DNA from: Bacillota bacterium
Lineage (GTDB): Bacteria > Bacillota_I > Bacilli_A > RF39 > UBA660
Assembly (NCBI GenBank): GCA_015059365.1
Contig: SVAO01000008.1
Location: 1-45,377, forward strand
Reading direction: 5' to 3'
DNA length: 45,377 bases
Made by a program: the position numbers and the translations under genes. The notes under the pieces were generated by a model. The model saw nothing but the letters and a program-made list of their open reading frames with translations, was not told the origin of the DNA and made no database searches. Below are positions 35,886 through 44,048 of the stretch, in pieces (positions within the stretch are counted from its first letter, which is position 1; the number at the start of each line of letters is the position of its first letter).

Positions 35886-35916
35886 TAAAAAAACACTTTA
35901 GAAAATTCTAAAGTGT
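35886..35916 (-). terminator. Terminator of the agrBD operon
   Basis: Minus-strand 10-bp stem (35916-35907 with 35902-35893), 4-nt loop and a T7 tract at 35892-35886. Confidence 0.85.
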
Positions 35917-35917
35917 C

Positions 35918-35939
35918 AAATAAAAGACGTCTTTTATTT
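35918..35939. repeat. Perfect 22-bp palindrome at the end of agrD
   Basis: The sequence is self-complementary over 22 bases, centred on GACGTC, and includes the agrD stop codon. Perfect symmetry without a loop fits a dimeric DNA-binding site better than a terminator. Confidence 0.6.
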
Positions 35940-36056
35940 AATTAAACTTTTTGGCATTTCTTCTTCGTCAACGAACCAAGTCATGCAAGCTTCACTACCA
36001 ATGTTAGCAGCTCCAAATCCTAATGCAGCAAAAATAGATGCGAATAAATTTTTCAT
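35934..36056 (-). CDS. agrD: AgrD-like autoinducing peptide precursor
   Basis: This 40-aa prepeptide has the three AgrD parts: an N-terminal amphipathic leader (MKNLFASIFAALGFGAAN), a peptide core with a single Cys (GSEACMTWFV), and an acidic tail DEEEMPKSLIK. The tail matches the recognition tail DEP-x-(V/M)-PK-x-L of staphylococcal AgrD. AgrB would cleave before the tail and form a thiolactone from C24, giving a ring of five residues (CMTWF) or six (CMTWFV). AAGGAGGGAG precedes the ATG. It lies 44 nt downstream of agrB in the same operon. Confidence 0.9.
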   Translation of the reverse strand: MKNLFASIFAALGFGAANIGSEACMTWFVDEEEMPKSLIK

Positions 36057-36100
36057 TTAATACTCCCTCCTTTTCTTCTATATAAACTTATATAATAAGT

Positions 36101-36700
36101 TTATTCGGTAATATAATTTTTATAATTGTTATAAGGCATTTTAAATAATTTATATGTATACGGATTAATAATTATAGATTGAACAAGAGTTGTAAAAAAT
36201 AATATGTTTGAAATCAAATTATCTTTTGTGATAATAGATATTAATATATAAATAAAACATAAAAGTGTTGATACATATTTAAAAAATATTCTTCTTTTTT
36301 GACTGACAATAGGTCTTTTTTTTGTGTCAGCTGGAGAATTTATTGCAAATTGAATGATTAATAAACTTCCTACAATAATTTTTACTATTTGTGGAATAAC
36401 TAATATTCTACAAATATATGGAATTATTAAAAATATAATTGTAGATGAAATCCAGCACATCCAACTTTTCGTAGCATGTAGACCAAAGGAAAAAGTTCTA
36501 ATTAGATTATAAGCTAGTAAGAAGAATAAATATTCTTTGAAAAGTCCTAATATAATAGCAACTAAAGTTATTACTATTAATTTTGTGTAGGTAATATATA
36601 TAGAAGAAAAACCAAACTTTAATTCTTCTTTTTGGGTTTCAGTTAAATTTTTGTTTGAACTAACAAACTTCATTAATCCATTTATTACCATGTTTTTCAT
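36101..36700 (-). CDS. agrB: AgrB-like peptide-processing membrane protease
   Basis: AgrB is the membrane cysteine protease that processes and cyclises AgrD. The 199-aa protein has the catalytic motif FGLHATKSWMC with H75 and C82, the same 7-residue spacing as H77/C84 of S. aureus AgrB, and the conserved NSPADTKKRPI loop. Four to six hydrophobic segments are visible. AAGGGG precedes the ATG at 36700. It is transcribed with agrD against agrAC, an unusual convergent split of the four genes. Confidence 0.92.
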   Translation of the reverse strand: MKNMVINGLMKFVSSNKNLTETQKEELKFGFSSIYITYTKLIVITLVAIILGLFKEYLFFLLAYNLIRTFSFGLHATKSWMCWISSTIIFLIIPYICRILVIPQIVKIIVGSLLIIQFAINSPADTKKRPIVSQKRRIFFKYVSTLLCFIYILISIITKDNLISNILFFTTLVQSIIINPYTYKLFKMPYNNYKNYITE

Positions 36701-36730
36701 ACAACATACCCCTTATCTTAACTATTATTA

Positions 36731-36770
36731 ATTATATCAAGTTAGTGTCTTTATAGATTTTTTTATGTCT
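36731..36770 (-). promoter_or_regulatory. agrBD promoter with possible AgrA direct repeats
   Basis: On the minus strand a -10 TATAAT (36736-36731) lacks a good -35. Two AGACA-centred repeats (36770-36766 and 36750-36746) are spaced 20 bp apart, close to the spacing of LytTR sites, and the nearer one abuts the -35 position. Suggestive only. Confidence 0.4.
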
Positions 36771-36957
36771 AAAAAATCAAATAATGAAATAAAATACTAA
36801 ATAAGTATATAATACTTTGAGATAATCTTATTTTAGACAAAAAACTGAATATTTTAATCAGTGTAATAAAAATATTAGTTAAAACATCTTAAAATAAAAA
36901 TGCGTAAAAACTTGTATTTCTATAGTTTTTAACATTTTACAAGGAGGGAGATTAGTT

Positions 36958-37173
36958 ATGCGTGGCAAAGTAAAATGGTTTAATAATGATAAAGGATATG
37001 GATTTATAGAGTGTGGTGATAGTAAAGAGGATATATTTGTTCATTATTCATCAATATTATCAGAGGGCTATAAGATGTTAGTTGAAGGTGAATATGTGGA
37101 ATTTGAATTGATAAGAACAGATAGAGGATTACAGGCTAAAAATGTAGTAGAACTAAAAACAACTTCAGTGTAA
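36958..37173 (+). CDS. Cold-shock domain protein (CspA family)
   Basis: The 71-aa single cold-shock domain has RNP1 KGYGFIE and RNP2 DIFVHYSSI, with the start GKVKWFNNDKGYGF typical of Csp proteins. They bind single-stranded RNA and DNA and act as RNA chaperones. CAAGGAGGGAG precedes the ATG. Upstream is a gap of about 250 bases shared with the divergent agrB; a TATAAT at 36808-36813 would give a leader of about 140 nt, as is common for csp genes. Confidence 0.92.
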   Translation: MRGKVKWFNNDKGYGFIECGDSKEDIFVHYSSILSEGYKMLVEGEYVEFELIRTDRGLQAKNVVELKTTSV

Positions 37174-37187
37174 GTTGTTTTTTTAAA
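37156..37187 (+). terminator. Intrinsic terminator overlapping the csp stop
   Basis: Stem AAAACAACTT/AAGTTGTTTT with a 6-nt loop and T-run. Confidence 0.85.
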
Positions 37188-37212
37188 AAAATATATATAA
37201 TTTTAGTTGGAT

Positions 37213-37222
37213 ATGATATAAT
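37213..37222 (+). promoter_or_regulatory. Extended -10 promoter of hpf
   Basis: TGATATAAT (TATAAT at 37217-37222) with a poor -35, about 20 nt before the GGGAGGATG RBS. Confidence 0.5.
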
Positions 37223-37242
37223 GAAGATGGGAGGATGAGAAT

Positions 37243-37770
37243 ATGAAATTTAATATTCGAGGAAATAAAATTGATGTAACACCAGCAATTAAAGGATATA
37301 TTGAGGAAAAAATTGGTAGATTAGATAAATACTTAGAAAATCCTCAAGATGTTTCTGCAACAGTAGTAATTAGAGTAAGAGGAAATGAACAAATTGTTGA
37401 AGTGACAATTCCAATTCGTAAGGTTATTTTAAGAGGTGAGCAATCACATAGTGATTTATATGCTGCTATAGATATAGTTTCTGATAAAATGGAACGTCAA
37501 ATCAGAAAGAACAAAACAAAATTAAAGAAACAAAATAGTAATTTTGTAGAGTTTAATATGGATTTTGAGGTGGAAACTGACGAAAGTGAAGATAAGGCAG
37601 TTGTTAAAAGAAAAACAATTGAAATGAAACCAATGAGTGAAGAAGAAGCAATTCTTCAAATGGAATTAATCGGTCATGAGTTCTTTGTATTTAAGGATGT
37701 AGATAATGATAATATATCAATACTATATAAAAGAAAAGATGGAGATTATGGTATTATAGAAACAAAATAA
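37243..37770 (+). CDS. hpf: Long-form ribosome hibernation promoting factor
   Basis: Long HPF dimerises 70S ribosomes into 100S particles in stationary phase. The 175-aa protein has an N-terminal S30AE/HPF domain (MKFNIRGNKIDVTPAIKGYI, with basic residues along SDKMERQIRKNKTKLKK) and a C-terminal dimerisation domain (about 115-175, KPMSEEEAILQMELIGHEFFVF). GGGAGGATG precedes the ATG. As in many Firmicutes it lies close to secA (about 2.5 kb), though murT-gatD intervenes on the other strand. Confidence 0.95.
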   Translation: MKFNIRGNKIDVTPAIKGYIEEKIGRLDKYLENPQDVSATVVIRVRGNEQIVEVTIPIRKVILRGEQSHSDLYAAIDIVSDKMERQIRKNKTKLKKQNSNFVEFNMDFEVETDESEDKAVVKRKTIEMKPMSEEEAILQMELIGHEFFVFKDVDNDNISILYKRKDGDYGIIETK

Positions 37771-37792
37771 AAAGGCTTTTGCCTTTTTATTT
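37770..37792. terminator. Bidirectional terminator between hpf and gatD
   Basis: AAAAGGC/GCCTTTT stem with a TTTT loop and T/A runs on both sides serves the convergent hpf and murT-gatD operons; it overlaps the gatD stop. Confidence 0.8.
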
Positions 37793-38512
37793 TTTGCTTA
37801 ATTCGCTATAATAGTTTTCAATATATGAGTCATAAGCTTTTTGTTCTAAAGTTAAATGAAAAGGTTTGAATTTAAAATTTGGGTCAGTTGTTAATATTAA
37901 CTTTCTGGTTAATTCTTTTAATAAATACGGATTCCTAACTAATAATGGTCCAATTAAATATGTACCTAAGAAATTATTATATTTAAATCCTTCAGTTTTA
38001 GAATTTGGTGAAGAACCACATCCCTTAATTATCTCAAATAAAGGTTCACTTAAATTATGCATTGTACTTCTTTGGTTTTGAAATCCTAATATAAACTTTT
38101 CTGAATTTTTAGACTTTGCAACAACTTCATCTACTAATCTAAACGATTCATTAACGCTATAAAAATCAAAAATATTTAAAGTTTTAATTTTCTTCTTATC
38201 TTCTAAAATATATTTTCCAAACAGATCAATTGCGTTTCCGGTTATTAGGAAAAATTTATGTTCATCAACAGCTTTTTTTATTGCGTTTTTATATTTTATA
38301 ATGTCTTTTAAAACCATTTTTTGATTATAATCAGTTCCCGGCCCCATATATATTAAATCATATTTAGAAAAATCAAAATTATCTCCAATAGTTAAAAACT
38401 CAATTTTGCATTTAATATCTTGGTTATTTAATTGGTTTTGTAAGGCTTTAAGATTGCCGTTATCACCATAAAGATTCATTAAGTCATAGTACAAATGAGC
38501 TATTCTTATCAT
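37787..38512 (-). CDS. gatD: GatD-like subunit of lipid II isoglutaminyl synthase, catalytic residues missing
   Basis: GatD supplies ammonia from glutamine to MurT, which amidates D-glutamate in lipid II. The 241-aa protein has the CobB/CobQ-like fold signatures (LMNLYGDNGNLKAL, YMGPGTDYNQ, NNFLGTYLIGPLLVRNP). The nucleophile position, usually GGYQ after C94, reads TGNAIDLFG (G92 in place of Cys), and the usual GTYLHGP reads GTYLIGP (I187 in place of His). Glutaminase activity as known for S. aureus GatD should be absent; MurT may use free ammonia or GatD may be structural. ATG 38512 follows GAAAGGAG and overlaps the murT stop (ATGA). Confidence 0.85.
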   Translation of the reverse strand: MIRIAHLYYDLMNLYGDNGNLKALQNQLNNQDIKCKIEFLTIGDNFDFSKYDLIYMGPGTDYNQKMVLKDIIKYKNAIKKAVDEHKFFLITGNAIDLFGKYILEDKKKIKTLNIFDFYSVNESFRLVDEVVAKSKNSEKFILGFQNQRSTMHNLSEPLFEIIKGCGSSPNSKTEGFKYNNFLGTYLIGPLLVRNPYLLKELTRKLILTTDPNFKFKPFHLTLEQKAYDSYIENYYSELSKK

Positions 38513-39843
38513 AAATTTTCTCCTTTCATACACTTGTTAAAAGGTTCAATGTAATCAAAATTTAAAATAGCATATATATTTTGTTTTGTTTTCGTTTTTA
38601 AGTAATCAGTCGCTGATTCAATATCTTTAAAGCAAACAATTTTTTGTGTGTTAATATTAGCTAATTTTATTCTAGTAGCGATATCATATTGTTCTGGGCC
38701 TACGCATATTATTTTTTCAATGTTATGATTTTGTAATAACTCAAAGTTTATATCATATAACCAAGATAAATCATTATAATTATATCTTCTGCTAATTTCT
38801 TTCCATCCAATTACTATAGTTTTAGGATTTTTATCTCTATCAACAAATAACAATGATTGGTTAAACGTTGTGCTATTTTCATTTTTATTATTTAATGAAT
38901 ATACTAGGCGATTGTTTTCTGAAAAACAATTAAAATTATTACTTGCATTAATAATTTTATTTAGTATATTACTAACTTTCTCCTCATCTTTAATGCAAAC
39001 ACACAAGATACTATAAGCAGTTAATGTATTATAAACTGCATATAACATATTTAATGGAAGTTTAACATTTTGAGTTTTATTAATTACAATCTCGCTATTT
39101 TCATAATCGATTTTATCCACAGTATAATTATTTTCTGGATGTTTGAAACTGCATTTAGGACAATGATAATCACCAATGTTCTCAAAATGGTAAAAATCAT
39201 ATATTAATTTGCTATTACATTTTGGACAATAAATAAAGTTTAAATTTTCAAAATTGGATTTTGTATAAGAATACTTATTCTTTTTAATACCATAATATGT
39301 TATTTTAAATTTATCTTCTATAGCCAATTTTTGTAAATATGGGTCATCAGCATTTAAAATTAGATGCATATCTTTGGTTAAAGCTTTTTTAATTTCATTG
39401 TATACTAAATCAATATTTCCTTGTCTTGGTGGTTGATCACGAGTTATATTAGTGATTGCTACATAGTTTGGTTTGATTGCGGGAAAAACAAATTTAGCGT
39501 ATCTTTCATCCATTTCAATGACAGCTACATCCTTTTTAATTTTTCCTAGTAAATTGCTGTTTTCTAAAAGTGTGGTTAATATACCAGTTACTAAGTTAGA
39601 ACCAGATGAATTATGAACAACAGAATATCCTAATTTTCTATATGATTCCGCAATTAATTTGGTAGTACTACCTTTGCCAGAACTTCCTGTTACAGCTATA
39701 ACAGTTTTTGGCATTTTTAATTTGTACATTAAATTTTTATCGATTTTTAATGCAGTGCTTCCAGCAAAAACACTACCACGCCCCATAGTTTTTCCTATAA
39801 AAACTAGAATTTTTCCTATTAATATGGCAAAAAACTTTTTCAT
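38509..39843 (-). CDS. murT: MurT ligase subunit of lipid II isoglutaminyl synthase
   Basis: The 444-aa Mur-ligase-like enzyme uses ATP to activate the D-Glu carboxylate of lipid II. It has the P-loop VTGSSGKGSTTK (51-62), the MurT zinc ribbon with C206, C209, C228 and C231, and the C-terminal DUF1727 domain with NYNDLSWLYDINFELL, where S. aureus MurT supplies the aspartate that completes the GatD triad. A hydrophobic N-terminus is followed by TALKIDKNLMYKL, as in MurT. GAGGTG precedes the ATG. Coupled to gatD. Confidence 0.92.
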   Translation of the reverse strand: MKKFFAILIGKILVFIGKTMGRGSVFAGSTALKIDKNLMYKLKMPKTVIAVTGSSGKGSTTKLIAESYRKLGYSVVHNSSGSNLVTGILTTLLENSNLLGKIKKDVAVIEMDERYAKFVFPAIKPNYVAITNITRDQPPRQGNIDLVYNEIKKALTKDMHLILNADDPYLQKLAIEDKFKITYYGIKKNKYSYTKSNFENLNFIYCPKCNSKLIYDFYHFENIGDYHCPKCSFKHPENNYTVDKIDYENSEIVINKTQNVKLPLNMLYAVYNTLTAYSILCVCIKDEEKVSNILNKIINASNNFNCFSENNRLVYSLNNKNENSTTFNQSLLFVDRDKNPKTIVIGWKEISRRYNYNDLSWLYDINFELLQNHNIEKIICVGPEQYDIATRIKLANINTQKIVCFKDIESATDYLKTKTKQNIYAILNFDYIEPFNKCMKGENL

Positions 39844-39983
39844 TTTACTACACCTCTTTTAAATTATATCATAAATCTTATTATCATACATAAAATTTAA
39901 CATGGGTTCTATTTTTTTCTAGTTTTGTCGAATTGCAAAAAATGTTATTAATAAAATGTTATATTAATTGTGGAGATGATAAT

Positions 39984-40223
39984 ATGTCAAATACCGAATT
40001 CATTTATCACGGTCAAACATTATATGTGAATCTGAATGGTAAATATAAAAGTAAAAATATTAAAATTTTAAAAAGTAAAATATATAGTATTATTGATCAA
40101 TATGGCATTAATGATATTATAATAGATAAAAAATTAACTACAGAAATAGATAATGTTGCATTTTATGAAATGTTAGATGAATATGACATTAAATATGGTG
40201 GCAATTTAATTGTGGAGGAATAA
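39984..40223 (+). CDS. Small protein of unknown function, possibly STAS-like
   Basis: The 79-aa protein alternates strands and helices (FIYHGQTLYVNLNGKY, IKILKSKIYSIIDQYGINDIIID, FYEMLDEYDIKYGGNLIVEE). The strand-G-helix-strand order looks like a small STAS/anti-anti-sigma fold, but the phosphorylatable Ser is not evident. ATG 39984 follows GGAGATGAT; the TTG 51 nt upstream has no RBS. It lies between murT (divergent) and secA and has its own terminator. Confidence 0.55.
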   Translation: MSNTEFIYHGQTLYVNLNGKYKSKNIKILKSKIYSIIDQYGINDIIIDKKLTTEIDNVAFYEMLDEYDIKYGGNLIVEE

Positions 40224-40228
40224 ATAGC

Positions 40229-40258
40229 AAATAATAGGAAAAACCTATTATTTTTTTG
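40229..40258 (+). terminator. Intrinsic terminator before secA
   Basis: Perfect 10-bp stem AAATAATAGG/CCTATTATTT with an A5 loop and T-run. Confidence 0.9.
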
Positions 40259-40305
40259 TTTTTTTTGATAAAATATAGTAGTAAGCATGAAAGGAAGATA
40301 CAGAA

Positions 40306-42795
40306 ATGAGTTTTTTTAAAAAATTATTTGATCATGAATATAAAGAATTAGATAAATTTACTAAATTAGCAGATGAGGTTGTTTCGCTAGATGAAAAATT
40401 TAGTAAATTAAGCGATGAAGAATTAAAAGGGAAAACAAAAGAGTTAAAAGATAGATTAAAAAATGGTGAAACATTAGAAGACATTAAAATTGAAGCTTTT
40501 GCTACAGTAAGAGAAGCAGCTTACCGTGTAATTGGTGAAAAACCATATAAAGTTCAAATTATTGGTGGCTTTGCTATCCATTACGGTAATATTGCGGAAA
40601 TGAAGACCGGTGAAGGAAAAACCTTAACATCTACTATGCCAGCATATTTAAATGCATTAACTGGCGAAGGGGTACATATTATTACTGTTAATGAATATTT
40701 GGCTGGTCGTGATGCAGAATGGATGGGGAATATTTATAGATTCCTTGGATTAACAGTTGGAATTAATTATCGTGACCTTACTCCGTCTGAAAAAAAAGAT
40801 GCTTATAATTGCGATATATTATATACAACAAATAATGAGGTAGGATTTGATTATTTACGAGATAATATGGTTGTTAGAGCAGAAGACCGTGTAGCAAGAC
40901 CTTTCAACTTTGCTATTGTAGATGAAGTGGATTCTGTATTAATTGATGAGGCAAGAACACCATTGATTATTTCTGGTGGAAGCATGCAGTCGATGAATTT
41001 ATATAGAGAAACTGATCATTTTGTAAAACATTTAAAAGAAAATGCAGGTTATTTATATGATGAGAAAACAAAGGCAGTTACTTTAGATGATGAGGGAGTA
41101 AGTAAGGCAGAAAAGGCATTCGGAATAGATAATCTTTATGATATTAAGCATACATCATTAGTACATTTTATTAGTCAAGCACTAAGAGCAAATTATGCTA
41201 TGAAAAAAGATTTTGATTATGTAGTTCAAGATGGCAAAGTAATTATCGTAGATCCTTTTACTGGACGTTTAATGCCAGGAAGAAATTATTCTGATGGATT
41301 ACACCAAGCAATTGAAGCTAAAGAAGGTGTGGAAATTAATCAAGAAACTAAAACGCTTGCAACAATCACCTTCCAAAATTTATTTAGAATGTATAAAAAG
41401 TTAGCTGGTATGACAGGTACTGCTAAAACTGAGGAAGAGGAATTTAGAGATATCTATAATATGTATGTAATCCAGATTCCAACAAATAAACCTGTTGCGA
41501 GAAAAGACTATGGAGATTTAATTTATGCTACAAAAGCAGGTAAATATAAAGCTATTTTAGCAGAAATTAAAGAGCGTCATGAATCTGGGCAACCAGTGTT
41601 AGTTGGTACTGTAGCAGTAGAAACTAGTGAATTATTAAGTGATATGCTAAAAAAAGCACATATACCACATGAGGTTTTAAATGCTAAAAATAATGCTCGT
41701 GAAGCTGAAATAATTGCAAATGCTGGAGCAAAAGGTGCTGTTACAATCGCAACTAATATGGCTGGTCGTGGAACAGACATTAAAATTTCTGATGAAGTAA
41801 AAGAATTAGGTGGACTTTGTGTTATAGGAACCGAACGACATGAATCAAGAAGAATTGATAACCAATTAAGAGGTCGTTCAGGGCGTCAGGGAGATCCTGG
41901 ATTTTCTCAGTTCTGTGTTTCTTTTGAAGATGAATTGATGGTAAGATTTGGGACTGATCGTGCGAAATCATTACTTCAAAGCATTGGTTTTGATGGCGAT
42001 GTTTCAATTCGTAATGGGATGTTATCAAAATCAGTAGAATCTGCTCAAAAGAGAATTGAAGGAAATAATTATGATATCAGAAAAACATTACTTCAATATG
42101 ATGATGTTATTAATCAACAACGTGAAATAATTTATGAAAAAAGAAATGCTATTCTAGATAATGAAGATATTCATGAAGAAATTATAGAAAGTTTCAAAAA
42201 TTATACTCATGGATTAATATATAGTCATCTAATAGAAAGTAATGATTTAACTGAGAATGATGTTCATGAAATTTTAGAGGGAGTTAATGGATTAGTAAAA
42301 AATGATATTAAATTATCTGCTATACAAAACAAATCTCCTGAAGAAATGTTTGATTATATTTCTAATCATTTAATAGAGGAATATAATGATAAAATTAAAG
42401 AAGTTCCAGAAGAAATAACACGTGAATTTGAGAAAGCTATTTCTTTAAGAATAATTGATACTCATTGGATGGAGCACATTAATACAATGGCCTTATTAAG
42501 AGAAGGAATTGGATTAAGAGGATATGCTCAAGAAAATCCATTACGTGCTTATACAAGCGAGGGATTTGAATTATTTGAAAACTTATTAGATTTAATTGAT
42601 AAACAAATCACAACTTATTTAATCAGAGCTGAAATTAGGCAGAATGTTGAGAGAAAACAAGTTGCTAAAGGTGAAGCTGTAAATGACCCTAATAAAGTTA
42701 AGAAAAAATCTCCAAAAAGAGTAAATAAGATAGGTAGAAATGATCAATGTCCATGTGGCAGTGGTAAAAAATATAAGCAATGTTGTGGTAAATAA
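40306..42795 (+). CDS. secA: SecA preprotein translocase ATPase
   Basis: SecA drives preproteins through SecYEG. The 829-aa protein has Walker A MKTGEGKTLTS, the DEAD-type VDEVDSVLIDEARTPL, the preprotein-binding region, the second nucleotide domain (TNMAGRGTDIKI, RQGDPG), the helical scaffold (IIDTHWMEHI) and the C-terminal zinc SEC-C motif CPCGSGKKYKQCC. AAGGAAG precedes the ATG. The last 45 bases recur in diverged form at 45236, so the present 3' end may have been supplied by an integrated element. Confidence 0.97.
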   Translation: MSFFKKLFDHEYKELDKFTKLADEVVSLDEKFSKLSDEELKGKTKELKDRLKNGETLEDIKIEAFATVREAAYRVIGEKPYKVQIIGGFAIHYGNIAEMKTGEGKTLTSTMPAYLNALTGEGVHIITVNEYLAGRDAEWMGNIYRFLGLTVGINYRDLTPSEKKDAYNCDILYTTNNEVGFDYLRDNMVVRAEDRVARPFNFAIVDEVDSVLIDEARTPLIISGGSMQSMNLYRETDHFVKHLKENAGYLYDEKTKAVTLDDEGVSKAEKAFGIDNLYDIKHTSLVHFISQALRANYAMKKDFDYVVQDGKVIIVDPFTGRLMPGRNYSDGLHQAIEAKEGVEINQETKTLATITFQNLFRMYKKLAGMTGTAKTEEEEFRDIYNMYVIQIPTNKPVARKDYGDLIYATKAGKYKAILAEIKERHESGQPVLVGTVAVETSELLSDMLKKAHIPHEVLNAKNNAREAEIIANAGAKGAVTIATNMAGRGTDIKISDEVKELGGLCVIGTERHESRRIDNQLRGRSGRQGDPGFSQFCVSFEDELMVRFGTDRAKSLLQSIGFDGDVSIRNGMLSKSVESAQKRIEGNNYDIRKTLLQYDDVINQQREIIYEKRNAILDNEDIHEEIIESFKNYTHGLIYSHLIESNDLTENDVHEILEGVNGLVKNDIKLSAIQNKSPEEMFDYISNHLIEEYNDKIKEVPEEITREFEKAISLRIIDTHWMEHINTMALLREGIGLRGYAQENPLRAYTSEGFELFENLLDLIDKQITTYLIRAEIRQNVERKQVAKGEAVNDPNKVKKKSPKRVNKIGRNDQCPCGSGKKYKQCCGK

Positions 42796-42835
42796 CTCAC
42801 AAAGCCAGGAAATATAAGGGTTCCCAGGCTTTTTC
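42751..42835 (+). other. Left copy of the secA 3' end (putative attachment site)
   Basis: The 14-bp core CCATGTGGCAGTGG (42751-42764) is identical to 45236-45249. The following SEC-C codons, the stop, the AATAACTC-CAAA stretch, AATATAAGGG and the terminator skeleton are all shared with the right copy but diverged. This copy includes the functional secA end and terminator (stem AAAGCC/GGCTTT). Confidence 0.75.
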
Positions 42836-42874
42836 TTTTCCTGAAAAGTTGTAATTTTTATTCAAAAAGTGCCC

Positions 42875-42912
42875 CTACATACGTTTCACATACGTATGTA
42901 AAACGTATGTAG
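42875..42912. repeat. 38-bp palindrome of ACATACGT units
   Basis: Arms CTACATACGTTT and AAACGTATGTAG flank a central ACATACGTATGT, giving four ACATACGT half-sites, two on each strand. Only one position breaks the symmetry. It lies 111 bp past the left core, where arm-type recombinase sites are expected. Confidence 0.85.
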
Positions 42913-43036
42913 ACTGTACTTTGAGATAAATAAAGCCTTTATTTATAAGGGCTTGAAAGCAAAATGATCACTGCCACCACGGTTCATGACAAAAGACATA
43001 AAAGTTTATGATATAATATTAATAGGAGCTGATAGT

Positions 43037-43522
43037 ATGACTATTATTGAGTATTCTGATAAATATTTAGAAGATATAAAAGATTTATTGGTTGAATTAG
43101 AAGAATATATTTTATCAATTGACAAGGATAACTTAGATCAACTTCATCCTGAATATAGAGAAAAAATGGCAATATTAGATTTAAAAGATGTTTATGATTT
43201 TAGTGGAAAGTGTTATTTAGCTATTAATGAGGATGATAAAGCAATTGGACTTATTATGGGGAATGTTCCACCTTATGATGAATTTGATTATTTAGATTAT
43301 AAATGTCCGAAAAGAGGAGAAATTACAGAATTAATTGTTACAAAAAAAATTAGAAGCAATGGCATAGGACAAGAACTAATAAACAAAATGGAAGAATATT
43401 TTAAATCAGTTGGATGTGAATATGTTATAGTTGATGTATTTGCCTATAATGAAATAGGGAAGAAATTTTATAATAAGAAAAATTATCACACAAGAATGGA
43501 AACAATGATAAAAAAAATATAG
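43037..43522 (+). CDS. GNAT-family acetyltransferase
   Basis: The 161-aa protein has the GNAT fold: N-terminal helices (DIKDLLVELEEYIL), the β4 strand ITELIVTKKIRSNGIGQELINKM with the acetyl-CoA pyrophosphate motif R-x-x-G-I-G, and a C-terminal VDVFAYNEIGKKFYNKKNYH. The substrate is unknown; relatives acetylate antibiotics, polyamines or protein N-termini. ATG 43037 follows AGGAG, and an extended -10 TGATATAAT lies just upstream. First cargo gene of the secA-associated island. Confidence 0.85.
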   Translation: MTIIEYSDKYLEDIKDLLVELEEYILSIDKDNLDQLHPEYREKMAILDLKDVYDFSGKCYLAINEDDKAIGLIMGNVPPYDEFDYLDYKCPKRGEITELIVTKKIRSNGIGQELINKMEEYFKSVGCEYVIVDVFAYNEIGKKFYNKKNYHTRMETMIKKI

Positions 43523-43534
43523 GAGTAGATTTTA

Positions 43535-44032
43535 ATGAATGAAAAATTAACAGAAGAAGTTATTGTTGATAAAATTATTGATTTTATGATAAATAAGGAA
43601 GATGGCAATTGGCATGAAGAAAAAGTTGAAAAAAGTGATTTGCATAAACATAGAGTAGATATAAAACTTGTTGGAGGAAAGAGAAACAGTGAATATTTTT
43701 ATATAGAGTGCAAAGGAAAATCTTATGCAAAATCTGCTAGATCAGTAAATCGAGAAGGTTGGCTAAATGCTTTAGGACAAATAATAACAAGAATGGATGT
43801 TAAGAGATATTCAATGGCAAAAGATGGTTCTGGAATTTCAGGTATAAATCATGCATATAAGTATGGATTAGGTTTATATTGGGAATCAGCTCAAGTAGCA
43901 CTTAGAAGAATTCCTAAAGAAGTAGCAGAAGTTTTATGCTTACATATATTTGCTGTTAATGATAATGGCAAAGTTAAATATTTCACACCAAGTAAGTTTG
44001 GAAAAGTTTATACTAAACAAGATTTCATTTAA
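43535..44032 (+). CDS. PD-(D/E)XK-like nuclease-fold protein
   Basis: The 165-aa protein carries HRVDIKLVGG then YFYIECKGKS, a D-x(n)-E-x-K arrangement typical of the restriction-endonuclease fold. A helix with Gln follows (GWLNALGQIITRM), as in Mrr/Holliday-resolvase-like members. The N-terminal helix EEVIVDKIIDFMI precedes the core, as expected. No methylase or other restriction gene is beside it. It could be a small restriction-type or repair nuclease; this is fold-level assignment only. Starts 12 nt after the acetyltransferase. Confidence 0.6.
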   Translation: MNEKLTEEVIVDKIIDFMINKEDGNWHEEKVEKSDLHKHRVDIKLVGGKRNSEYFYIECKGKSYAKSARSVNREGWLNALGQIITRMDVKRYSMAKDGSGISGINHAYKYGLGLYWESAQVALRRIPKEVAEVLCLHIFAVNDNGKVKYFTPSKFGKVYTKQDFI

Positions 44033-44048
44033 TAAAGGAGATAAAGTA

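Noticed and set aside
36101..36700. Treating the AgrB-like protein as a processing enzyme for a bacteriocin
   Set aside because: An AgrD with the standard acidic tail follows at once, and a matching AgrC/AgrA pair is adjacent.
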